Of a DNA stretch of 64,000 nt, positions 48,801 through 58,035 are shown piece after piece. The notes under the pieces were generated by a model that worked only from the letters and a program-made list of their open reading frames with translations, did no database searches and was not told where the DNA came from. A program made the translations under genes and the position numbers. This DNA is from Haemaphysalis longicornis (taxonomy: Eukaryota; Arthropoda; Arachnida; Ixodida; Ixodidae): positions 43,202,144-43,266,143 of the forward strand of contig CM023457.1 of NCBI GenBank assembly GCA_013339765.2, read 5' to 3'. The stretch's first letter is position 1. Each line of letters begins with the position of its first letter.

Positions 48801-51800
48801 GGAACGGCCCAATACGAGCTTGCTGCAACCTGGGCCTTCTGGGACGACAACAGCTATTGCGGAGAATGGGCCCAATCTAGGCCTTCTGCAACCTGAGCCT
48901 TCTGGACGGACAATGACCCCTGCGGAGCAACGGCCTGATCCTGAGTCGTCGCAACATCAGCCTGCAGGAATGTCTATGGCCCAGGCAGAGCGTGGGCCAA
49001 ATGCAGGCGTGGTGCAACCGTGGCCGTACGGAATGCCCATGGTCCATGCAGATCAACGGCCAAATCCAGGCTTGTTGCAACCGGGGCCTGGCGAAATGCC
49101 AACTGGCCATGCAGAGCGGGGGCAAAGTCCGGGGCTGCTTCATTCTGGGATTTCCGGAATATCAAGGGGATTTAGGGAGCAATTGCCTAATCCAGGCCTC
49201 CTCCATCCTGGGCCTTACCGGATGTCAACAGCCCATGCCAACCATGGATCCAATACAGCCCTGCTGACACCTGAGCCTTCCGATATGTCCGCAAGGTCCA
49301 ATCCAGGCTTGTTGCAAACTGGGCTTGCCGGAATGTCAACGGACCGTGAGGAGCAGCGGCCGAATCCCGGACCGCTGCAACATAGGCCTTCTGGACTGCC
49401 AACGGCGCATGCGGAGCAACGGCCCCATCCAGGCGTGTTGGAACATCGGCCTTTCAGTATGCCGATTGACTATGCAGAGCATAGTCCCGATCCAGGCCTG
49501 CTGCAACCTGGCCTTTCCGGAATGCCAAGGGGCCTTGTGGAGCAACGGCCTAAACCAGACTTGTTGCAACCTGATGCTTCGCTGATGCCGACGGCCTATG
49601 CTGGGCCATCAGCGGGCAACGGGCCTACAAAGAGCGCACAGGTAACGACTGCACGATGCGTGTGCGGTACGTCTTGCAGTGCCGCGGCCACCATTTCAAA
49701 TATCGCGGAACCCCACGAAAGCTTCATTCAAGAACAGGAATTTCAGGCACTGAATTAATGTCCCCGCTTCAGTTGCAGAAGCGGTTTTCGGTGTGTGGAG
49801 TTTGAAAATATGGAGTTTCAATTTAATAGGCTGCGATGACCCTCAGAGGTGAATAGCCTCGACGAACCAGTGAATATTGATTGTATGTTGCGCTATTGCT
49901 TTGTATTCATGGGGAACCAATGCCCGACATTTACAACGCTGCTGATGGGTTACGATGTCACCCGCGTTGACGTCCGTAGTCCGCATCGCCCCCCTACACT
50001 ATATAAAAAAATAATACTTACCGGCGCCAGGTTTCGATCCCACGACTCCGCGGGCGGGACGCAAGGTACACGGTGCTCTGCCCACTGCGCCACAAAGCCG
50101 ACACAGAATGGAAGGTTACGGACGCGCCTTATATCCTTGACTCATTCAACCGTCGGCCACAGGTGCGCCCTCTCCCCCGCGTCCTCCTCCCCTTCTCTCC
50201 GCTCGCAACACCCTCTCTCGCCGCGTTCGGTTTGGGCGCACAACAGGTAGGGACGTGCGCAACACCCTCTCTCGCCGCGTTGGGTTCGCGCTGAGCAACA
50301 GTCGGTTCGCGCGCAAGAACAGGTGGGGGCGCTCGCATCGCGCTCTCTCGCCGCGGTCGGTCCGCGTTTAAACCACATATGTCGTTCGCGCGCGCTCCGG
50401 TCGCTAACATCTGTGGCGTGATCATGACGTCAACATCACGCGTTCGTGTGGTGGCGCGATTTCGGCGCTATAACACTCTCACGAGGGGCATTGGATTGGA
50501 TTCGATTGGATTGGCTTGGATTGGCTTGGCTTGGCGTGGATTGGATTGGTTTAGATTTGGATTGAATTGGATTAAAGTGGATTGTGTTGGATTGTGTTGC
50601 GTCATGGCCGTGGCAGGGGGTTCACGGCACGTTTCACGTTTCACCATCGACTTCATCGACAATGTCTACGCTGGAAGACAACAATTACAACAACAACAAC
50701 CAATACGTAATCCATACGACTTGCAGGTGCGCCCCCCCCCCCGCGGAAATGCTCTGCATTTGATCGTGCCCCTCGCGAGGGGGATGTTTACTTTCATTCT
50801 TTCATAGTGCTAGCGGTCTTCTGCTCTTTCTGTTCTCATTTCAGGGTAGTCATTCCGTTAACACGGTGGTCCAACGGTTATCCGTTTGGGCCAAAACATG
50901 CCCTCCCTTAGTTCACTTTCAGTGGTATATCCCTCCCCCACCCCCAGTAACAATAGCAATCCAGCCTCACTTATACTTGTCGGTGGAGCTACTTGTGTAC
51001 GTGGCCGGATCACCACATTATGACACTGTTACTGATGCCCCAGAAAGTTCTCATTAAGGTCATCGTATTCGCAAACATTGATTTTTCCGTCGAGGGTGAC
51101 GTATTCGGGTGCTCCTTTTTAGTTAGGGGGATGGCGCGGTCAATCTTCTCAGCAATATTAATGCTGAGTGAGACAATGTTGGCACACCCTTTGCAAAACT
51201 TTGTCATCTTGTACAAACTGGGTTTGTAGGAATCGCATAATTTGACGGCAAGTCAATTTTTCTTGAAAAAAGGTAGAGCAAGCGTTCAATTTTTTTGTGT
51301 ACGGAGAGGTTTCATTTCAGGGTGATGGATTGAAAGACTGTCAGTTTTATTGCAGAAGGAACAAAAATGCATTCTTTGCTGTTTTGGACCGTTGTGGGAA
51401 GCACTGAATGGAGGTTGTAAAATGTTCTCCTCCGACTACCACATGCCCTGTCAAGTAGGAACAAGCTGTCTCCGGATAAGAAAAGTTACCCGTGTACCTA
51501 CCACTAGTCGACATCAACGGTGAACAAAAAAAAACTTGGTTGAGGCAAAGTGTGATTCAAAAAGGGTGACAGTGTTGGGCCGATTGGCAAGTATATAGTT
51601 ACATGTGCAAGCAAGAGAATAAAGAGGGAACACCGCAAAGTCCAGGAAGCCCAATAATTTCCAGTCACCCACGCATAATGAATGTTTATTCACCTGTCAG
51701 TAGAAGAACCAACCCACTTATAGAGTTCCTACCTGCTCATCAATTAAGGCGGTTCTAGTTATAAATCGCGAATCTTCGCGTTCTCATGAAAGCCAGAAAT

Positions 51801-53567
51801 GTGCACTCTCTGTCTGTCCGTACAAAGCATATCTGCTAATCGAGTTCTTACGGCATGCGACATTACCTGATGGTCCTAGTTACACAGAATATATTTTTTC
51901 CTGCCGAAAGCAACATTATATAAGAGACAATGCAGGTAGAGATGTCATTACGGCTTTTCCGGACAAACTTCAGTTTCTTGTGCTGCATTCACTGTCCTGT
52001 AATCACCAGATTAGCGGCTGTTTAATCCAGTGCTGCAGCATAGCGGCGTTAAATTATTTCTTATGAAAACGATCATCCCTAGTGCCTTAAATCAAGATGG
52101 CGCTTATGTACACTCTGCAGTTTTGGAGGCATACAAAAGCCCCTTGATGTTTTCAGATAACATTGTATTTCTATTTGCTGTCGAATACCGCTTAAAGTTT
52201 GCAATGTCCAGTATTATATACAATTTTATGATTTCGTACCAATGTCTCTAAGCTCCACTTCCATTATTCTTTTGCCTTTAAACAGTACAGTGCCGCTGCT
52301 TCCACTTTTTCATGTGTCTTACCGTTCTTCACACCGCTTCCTGAAAAATATCAGGGAATTCCCAAACCATGAAGGACTCTTGAGCTGAAATAGCGTAAAT
52401 CGGAAATTTATTTCGTTAAAAGTTCGACGCTAAAAGTAGCAATTGTTTGGGATTTATACTGAGTGGTCAGGAGAGCTTCGTGCAAGAAAATGTATATCCA
52501 TGCGGGATGCTAGGTTCTCTGTCCATTTTAGAGTTTTCTTGGTAGGGCCATCTGTTACAAAGCACGGAGTCGTCTTTTGGCGCAAACTCAAAACGCTCTT
52601 TCACTGTACGCGCCTGTGCAGTCTCTCTGGGCAAACGCTTGTACACTGATGCTTCTGTCGCTTAGCTTTTACATTGCTTTTCATGAATGATTGTCCCTTA
52701 TTCCCGTTCAGAATATTATGCAGCTTGCATTGCCCCAAGGGAACCCAGTCCCTCCTTTCCATTTCCCTGACCGTGAAATATTGCTGGCAAGTTGCAGGAC
52801 GCAGCCTTGCGGGGAAATAAACAGGCATTGGGTACTACGTTGGCAGCACGACGGTTAATTCTGGAATAGAAAATGTGACAACGTTACCAAATGTCGACAG
52901 CAAAATATTCCATGCATTTGGCGATTGTCCGCATTTTCCACAGGATGTAGCGACAAATAAATTTCGCAAAGTTGATTTTCATAATGCTCATCGAAAGACA
53001 CGCCATAATGACTTTATAGTCTTCCTATGAACGTGCGCCACCAATAATTAGAGGCTTAATTCAACAGCTTCACGTGTGAAAGAGTAAGCATGTAGAAGTA
53101 AGACAGGGACAGGCGCTAACGCCTGTGTTTATTTTTAACGTTTTTGGTGAACGGTTCTGGCGGATCAAAGCTTAAAATTTGTTTTTTGATCATGGAGCAC
53201 CAACGAGCTCGAACCCACACGTTAAGTTCTGCCTAATTGGTTGTTCTTGTTCCAGCCAATGCCACCAGGTGCCGCGAGCCCAGCCGAGCCGTATGAAGGG
53301 AACGGACGGCCTGTCGTCAGTCCAGGACCGGGACATCACTCACCCGACAGCGGACTTGAACCTGAGCTGAGTCCGGGCGCCATAGCACCGTGCCCCGTGC
53401 TTCTGGAAGATGAGGGCGAGGTTCTGTTCTACCAGCTGCTGATGTTACAACTGGCCGGAATGAGCCAATATGATCAGGGCGTCGCAAAAGTGCGTATGCA
53501 AGAAGCGATGTTCGACATCAAGCACAACTTCGAGCCTCCTTCGTCGCCGGGTGGACCAGCGCCCTGA
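40457..53567 (+). CDS. MADF-domain protein with proline-rich 21-residue repeats and BESS-like C-terminus, 4 exons
   Basis: MADF (Myb/SANT-like, Adf-1) proteins bind DNA and act as transcription or chromatin factors, often with a C-terminal BESS protein-interaction motif; that is family knowledge. Exons are 40457-40652, 45524-45720, 48601-49641 and 53256-53567. All junctions are GT..AG and phases agree, giving 581 codons. Residues 10-15 are PKKRKL, a classical nuclear localisation signal. A MADF domain spans about residues 24-115 (RLIELYRQFSLLWD; VRDKIKTLRDYYVKEKK; PRWEHFASLEFL). Exon 3 carries acidic sequence and thirteen repeats of about 21 residues with consensus NPGLLQPGPSGMPTAHAEQRP or close to it. 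Exon 4 ends in a BESS-like helix (EVLFYQLLMLQLAGM). The frame is open upstream of 40457 but without another ATG. It is not recognisable as a named gene. Confidence 0.85.
40734..40932. repeat. Local duplication around a (GA)n tract in MADF intron 1
   Basis: A unit reading CACCGTGTAAATCGAAACATC and ending ACAAAAGGTTCACAAAAGG occurs at 40734-40780 and again from 40844, separated by a (GA)n tract of about 57 bases (40782-40838); AAAAGGTTCACAAAAGGTTA recurs a third time at about 40906-40925. Confidence 0.82.
40997..41080. repeat. TTGGA pentanucleotide block, third copy
   Basis: TTGAA and TTGGA units followed by GCACTCTCACGGGTG, a relative of the boundary sequence of the other two blocks. It lies in MADF intron 1. 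Confidence 0.75.
41081..43265. other. Part of MADF intron 1, CpG-rich core of unknown nature
   Basis: Around 41464-42041 the sequence is CpG-rich with many TGCAGCGGC-like words, and both strands are open for 130-180 codons. Neither translation resembles a known protein. From 42200 it becomes A/T-rich with nothing recognised. Confidence 0.5.
43266..44075. repeat. Pair of 41-bp direct repeats, 769 bp apart
   Basis: The stretch beginning CCTGATAC and running through CCACGCCAGCTGTGCGATAA occurs at 43266-43306 and 44035-44075 with two or three differences. The interval holds the hairpin and TATA-like sequence noted separately. Confidence 0.7.
43534..43659. repeat. 30-bp inverted repeat with 65-base loop in MADF intron 1
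   Basis: Left arm 43534-43564 and right arm 43630-43659 are complementary apart from one extra C in the left arm. The core is GAGGTGATGCGAAGCATCG. An AATAAA hexamer lies in the loop at 43614-43619, and TATATATAA lies upstream at 43383. Confidence 0.8.
45524..45720 (+). CDS. MADF gene exon 2 (second half of MADF domain)
   Basis: The exon encodes residues 66-131. VRDKIKTLRDYYVKEKKR is the 'v..k.k.LRd.y.ke.kk' recognition helix of MADF domains, and PRWEHFASLEFLRHC its closing helix. The acceptor is TTTGTCGTCCAG; the donor is CTGGTG then GTGAGT, phase 0. The carried base from exon 1 completes a valine codon. Confidence 0.88.
45767..45830. repeat. (GA)n microsatellite in MADF intron 2
   Basis: AG dinucleotide repeats of about 38 bases followed by shorter GA runs. 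They begin about 45 bases after the exon 2 donor. Confidence 0.9.
45971..46080. repeat. 44-bp inverted repeat (foldback) in MADF intron 2
   Basis: Arms 45971-46013 and 46037-46080 are imperfect complements beginning GGTAAAACTT and ending AAGTTTTACC. The right arm contains CCTTCTGTCGTCC, shared in part with the foldback at 10497-10643. Confidence 0.75.
46661..46734. repeat. 28-bp snapback inverted repeat at the 5' end of the Penelope-like element
   Basis: Arms 46661-46688 and 46707-46734 match in 27 of 28 positions with an 18-base loop. The right arm is the first coding sequence of the truncated element (it reads KGVCIGS in the reverse transcriptase frame), so the left arm is an inverted copy of the element itself. 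Confidence 0.8.
46733..48030 (+). pseudogene. Penelope-like retroelement, 5'-truncated (reverse transcriptase end and GIY-YIG endonuclease)
   Basis: This fragment lies in intron 2 of the MADF gene, in sense. It begins inside the reverse transcriptase at GSCLAPILSGLVLAQLDRKL, followed by VFRFVDD, the YxDD-type catalytic motif. A missing T just after that motif shifts frame, and stops interrupt the following connector (SAHSQLVKRAVATSALNN; RLRSAGYPEQLQ). From 47376 the frame is intact: SAPNMLGGLCKRVN, then the GIY-YIG endonuclease (VYEIPLSCKKLYIGQTGR, LNYRLREHANSLK), ending at a stop near 47715. GIY-YIG fused behind a reverse transcriptase is diagnostic of Penelope-like elements. About 300 bp of 3' untranslated sequence follows; its end is not sharply defined. 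Confidence 0.88.
48601..49641 (+). CDS. MADF gene exon 3 (acidic linker and 21-residue repeat array)
   Basis: The exon encodes residues 132-478. It begins ISPYVPVELAQAIKCEPLEV, then an acidic patch (ADDSSDDDGEP), then the repeat array at 48811-49614. The acceptor is TTTTTAACAGCAG, and the donor GCACAG then GTAACG, phase 0. Translation runs on past the donor to a stop at 49756-49758, so an intron-retained isoform could exist. An alternative acceptor three bases upstream would add a glutamine. Confidence 0.83.
48811..49614 (+). repeat. Thirteen coding tandem repeats, 63-bp unit
   Basis: Thirteen degenerate 63-bp units sit in frame inside MADF exon 3. The best preserved read NPGLLQPGPGEMPTGHAERG and NPGPLQHRPSGLPTAHAEQR. 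Unit 8 lacks about six residues. Units share the pattern N/D-P-G-L-L-Q-P, G-M, A-E-Q-R-P. Nucleotide divergence between units is large, so the array is old or under selection at the protein level. Confidence 0.85.
49993..50150 (-). mobile_element. tRNA-derived SINE (family B), second copy
   Basis: The minus strand carries TGGCGCAGTGGG and GTGGGATCGAAACC with the same ATTATTTTTTTATATAGTG tail as the copy at 1876-2033, and the shared stretch TTATATCCTTGACTCATTCA on the + strand at the other end. It lies in intron 3 of the MADF gene. Confidence 0.7.
50487..50605. repeat. TTGGA pentanucleotide block, inverted copy
   Basis: TTGGA units bounded by CACTCTCACGAGGGGC and GTGTTGCGTCATGGC, i.e. the inverted form of the block at 37911-38068. 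It lies in MADF intron 3. Confidence 0.87.
50606..53255. other. Rest of MADF intron 3
   Basis: No repeat family or reading frame is recognised here beyond short frames; the stretch is moderately A/T-rich. Confidence 0.5.
53256..53567 (+). CDS. MADF gene exon 4 (BESS-like C-terminus)
   Basis: The exon encodes residues 479-581. After a proline and glycine-rich stretch it reads EDEGEVLFYQLLMLQLAGMS and VAKVRMQEAMFDIKHNF. The spacing of hydrophobic residues (aromatic, L..L, then a basic 'k.rmQ..mFdi' helix) resembles a BESS motif, which often accompanies MADF domains. The acceptor is TTCTTGTTCCAG; the stop is TGA at 53565-53567. Confidence 0.82.
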   Translation, partial: PMPPGAASPAEPYEGNGRPVVSPGPGHHSPDSGLEPELSPGAIAPCPVLLEDEGEVLFYQLLMLQLAGMSQYDQGVAKVRMQEAMFDIKHNFEPPSSPGGPAP

Positions 53568-53755
53568 CTAGCTTCGGCCGCCAGCAGAAGCTCTACTGTG
53601 CCGTAAGAACTACGGTCGTGACTTTGGCGTTACTACCGCGGTGCGTATGAGCGTTTTGACAAACTGAGGTTGCTATCTCCGATGGCGTGTCACGCACGGC
53701 GCTAATTAGGCAGCCCGTCAAAACTTCTTGAGTTGTTCCAATTGAATGTGGAGAC

Positions 53756-53761
53756 AATAAA
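53756..53761 (+). promoter_or_regulatory. poly(A) signal of the MADF gene
   Basis: An AATAAA hexamer lies about 190 bases after the stop codon and is the nearest canonical signal. Confidence 0.55.
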
Positions 53762-54214
53762 TATACCTTGACTTTCCGCCCACAGTGCGACACCTTCGCT
53801 TCCACGGATGGATGACAGACTACTTACCTGCAACAAAACGCGAGCGCTCTATCTGTGTGGGGGACGTCCTCATTGTGGAAGTACTCGCAGAACGCAAACT
53901 GTGAGTAGAAAAGCAGACTTATGGAAGACTTCGTTCTTACGGTTGCTAATTGGCCACAAACGCGAAACGTAATCACAACAATCTGTATGGCACAGAACGG
54001 CAGATACGTCAATTGCGATGAACAGCTCGGTGTGCTGCACACTTTAATCCAATTTAAGGCGACCTTACTCGGAGGCCACGCTTTAGCTCCATACCCACAG
54101 AAATCCTGTAAATAATAGTAAAAAGGAAAAGTATGGATCCGAAACGTAAAGTTTATTCCACATAAGTGTGAGGGAAAGGCGTTTCCCATACTGTTAGTGC
54201 ATCTCCCAGTAGAA

Positions 54215-54345
54215 GCGGCCGTTTTTGCTAATGCCATCGGAAAACAAAACAAAAAAATCGTTCATAGAAATTTCGGTGCACTTTAAAGACCACCAGTGTG
54301 TCTAAAGTAACCGCAGCCCTCCACTACAGCCAGTCTCGTGACCGA
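54215..54345 (+). mobile_element. SINE family A, old degenerate fragment
   Basis: A diverged copy of the body can be followed: AGCGGCCGTTTTTGCTAATG, then ATTTCGGTGCACTTTAAAGA and GCCCTCCACTACAGCC. The head is missing. Confidence 0.6.
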
Positions 54346-57300
54346 AGTGTTGCTTCCTAATGTAGAACCCAGTTTCAACGTTGATCTTTTCACAAACGCC
54401 GTTGCTGTGTAGAAGTTTTGATATTAGAACTAGGCCGGCGATTCATACAGGAGTTCAACGCAATGTGATGTCGAACTATTATTTTTTAGCGCTGTTAATA
54501 TCTTTTGGAACCTCAGTTCGTTTCACTCCCAAGCGGATATCCCTGAGTAATGAGGTCCAAGGTATAATGGCGGCTTACGCATAGCGCATATTAGAGGACG
54601 AACATTGACCTGTTTGATTTATCTTCGCATACCAATGTGTTGTGGACGCGGCGTGGTACACGTGTCATCCTCGTGTAAACATGGGCCCAGATAAGGTACT
54701 TCCTGCTGTCGATTGTACACTGGACGCGCTCGTGTGATAAGGCAGTGTGCTACGCGGTGGAGCTGTGGCATTTGACGGACCGTAATAGGAATGTCTATGT
54801 CCAGGATATTTCATGATTAGCAGTATGTTGACTTATGTTGTCTACCGCAATGGTAACCCTTTCTTAACTGCGTGGAGCCCCACGTTAGGGGTCGCTAGCC
54901 GAAAACAAAGCAATTCTAAACGCTGAGTGCCCTCAGTTGACTCAACAAGGCAGCTTCGACGTGTGGTACGCGATTTATTTAACACCTTCGACGTCACTGA
55001 GGTTTCGTTTCAAATCTGAACCCTATGCCTGCGGCGTGTGGAGGTGTGGAGTAGGGTATAGTATAATCAAGACAACCATGCAAGATATCATACGAAAAAC
55101 ACTGGAGATAGGGTAAAGTTGGTTGAAAACATTCCTATGAAAGTTAAGTTTGCTTACATTATTTGAAGGCGAAAGTCTAGCGATTACTGATCATTTCTCT
55201 ATCTCTGCATCGTCTTTCCGCATCTTTCCTCGCTTCATTTACTCGTCTTTTGCCGCTAATTGCTCCGACAAGCAGGCTGGCCGCAAGACATACAGCACCT
55301 TCTTCACAGTTAAAGCTCTCCTTGCGTACACCCTCTCTTCGCACGTGTCGCCAGTGCACCTTTCCCGGTGCAAGCACCAGCGTAACTTTTTTTTCCCATT
55401 TCGCTGTGGTGCTAGCCTGCTCTGGCAACCTTTGAAGAAAACCCGCACCAACTGAATTTATTTTCTCTTAATTGCGGCGGCCACTATGATACCATTAGTG
55501 TTCACGCTGCCGACGAAGGCCGCGCCTACAGTCACTTGTCGCGTTTCATAGACAACTAAGGCTTCCGGCTTACTCACTCGCCTTCACAGTACAAAGTACC
55601 GAGTTTTGCTCCCGCCCCCTGAAGACAAAAGGAAAGTAAATTTTCTGACAATAAAGTGCGGTGATAATTCTGTTTCACCAGGTTTTCTATAACCATCGTC
55701 ACGCGCGGACAATTTTTAGTAATTTAATAGCTGCAATTGAAGCCCGTAGATTTAGCTTAGGGGTTTTCGTAATAATTCTATAGTTCCGGTGACTTATTAA
55801 ATAGTCAAAACCGTCCCAAACGATTTATCTTACCAGTACTACAAAATCCTGCATCATGGCACCCTATCAAGGATGCTATGCTGTAGTAGCTTCTAATTCC
55901 TGCTCTCGCAAACTTCGGTAATATCGCAGGAATGCAAGAAGAAAAACAAACATTGTGAATAACAGGGAGGAGTAAAGATTATAATAATATAGTTACGAGA
56001 ATTCGTAAAAAAAATTTTGTCACCAGACTTTTAACGCACGACAGCGCGACGTCCTTATACACGGACGCACGCGACGTCACGCGTTTTTGAGGAGTGGCTA
56101 AGTTACTTTTCTTTTTTGTTGTACCTCATATCAGCCTCATATACTTGCGCATGAAAACCATCAGCAGGAATTTCATTTTAGAAATCGCTCGTGTTGGTTG
56201 TTGGTTGTTTCTTCCTTTTCGTTCCCGTTATCCGCATTGATTTTACAGTGAAGTTGTTACGTAATGACTCCACCGTTTTCTCGCTCTCCGTCGGATGAGA
56301 AAAGCCACTCTTTCTCTCAACTCCCGGGCCGGATTTCTCTGTAGGGGCCGTGGCTGCCGGCACGTGTTCACCTATCGAGGATTATGCACGCCCTCTTTCT
56401 CAGCTCCCTGCTAGCCTCCGGCGCTTAGGGGCACTGACAGACATTTTGCACTGTTTTTTTTGTTGTTGTTGTTGTGATAAGTAGCTACTGACCTATTTAT
56501 CGCGTGTAGAATCCTTGTTTGCTTCAGAGCTCGACGGTTGCTTAATTAAAGATGTTTTGAATGTGGCTAGTAGCAGTTTTGGTTTCAGCGGGTCTCGCGA
56601 AAGGCTGTATTCGGTATAAACGAAGCTGCCCGCGGGACTGTCGGACGGATATCAAGAGCAGAGCTGACGTAGCGCTGTCAGTTCCGCTTCGGCAGCAGTT
56701 ACCGCTAATGCCCCTACGTTGTGATTTCGTCCGCCGCTTAATTAAAAATTGGCCGCGTATCTGCTCCTTACGTTGCAAATGCTGTCAAAAGACGATAGTC
56801 TTTATCGGCTTTTGCGACGTAAATGCCTCCCTTCGCTTTCCCGCTCACCTCTCATGTTGTTCCTCTTGCGTCGCGCTCCTTCCAAGGTAAAGACGCCAAA
56901 GATTTGCTTAAATCATTTTAAATTTCCCGCGTTCCACTGCTTCAAACCGGGTGTCTCGATGCGAACGCTGCCGTACGGCGAAGACGCGCGTTAATCGAGG
57001 CGCCCTATTTCAACGTTTATAGAACCGCGTTTCCCTACTCCACGTGCGTTGCAAGCAGAACATGGAACCTATCTAGTGGAACCTTTCGTAACATGCCACT
57101 TGATTTCTCCAAATTCCGCCAGAAGCTATATGGCGCGGGCGACAGCAGGCGACGGCGGAGTGATATTTTTTTTCTTCAGTTGATGAAGTATTTATTCTCG
57201 CCAAAATCAAACATGTACGATTTTTTATAAAGGAACGCTGCAAATATCACTTCTCTATTAATTTGTTGCCTTATATATGCGTACGGTCTTGTTGTTCTTC

Positions 57301-57404
57301 AACAATATTTACAAGTGTGAACATTACACCGGACTTAGACGGGCACATTTAGCTGTGACTATATAAGACTATTGCGCAGGCATTGTTTTACTTTGGCCGG
57401 GTGG
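54346..57404. other. Intergenic, nothing recognised
   Basis: Only short frames. A 109-codon frame at 56561-56890 starts with a hydrophobic stretch but has no recognisable domain. Confidence 0.5.
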
Positions 57405-57505
57405 CTGAATCGCGTCAGACAGACAGACGGACAGACAGACATACAGACAGACCAAAATTTCTGGGTTTAAGTAGCCCAGGAAGACTATCGTCTTTAAAAG
57501 CGACC
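57405..57505 (+). repeat. Short interspersed repeat with GACA tract
   Basis: A (GACA)n tract is followed by TTTAAGTAGCCCAGGAAGAC and TATCGTCTTTAAAA. An inverted copy lies at 60398-60480. Confidence 0.65.
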
Positions 57506-57625
57506 GTGGACATGAGTCAGACGCCGCGAGAGCGTATTGCTTCGCGGCTAGAGAACGCCCCGCGACGCTCGTAACAGTACGTTGGGAGACGCGAGCTGGG
57601 AGCAGACGGCCGCTGCATAAGTCGG

Positions 57626-58035
57626 CGTACTCACTCGTGAGTACACTCATTTGTACTCATTTGTACTCAAACTCACGAGTGAGTACGATGATGAGTGAGT
57701 ACACACCCAGAAAAAAAAGTTAGTATGATGACGAGTGAGTACAGGGGTAAGTCCACTACTCGTGAGTACAGTACTCATGAGTACACTACTCATGAGTATG
57801 AGTACTCATGAGTACAGTATTCATGAGTATGGGTACTCATGAGTAGGAGTACTCATGAGTACACAGCACTCGTGAGTACATATTACTCATGAGTACACAG
57901 TACTCATGAATACACAGTACCCATGAGTACACAGTACTCATGAGTACACAGTACTCATGAGTACAATACTCATGAATACTGGTTTGGCGAGTGCTTGCAC
58001 TGTTGAGTATATGCACTCGTGAGTACAGTAGTGCA
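57626..58035. repeat. Palindromic satellite array (TACTCATGAGTA-type)
   Basis: About 400 bases contain some 20 irregular copies of a unit near 17 bases, built on the perfect palindrome GTACTCATGAGTAC with a CACA spacer. Variants include ACTCGTGAGT and TACTCATGAAT. Confidence 0.9.

Noticed and set aside
57626..58035. CRISPR array
   Set aside because: Repeats are palindromic satellite units without unique spacers, and the genome is eukaryotic.
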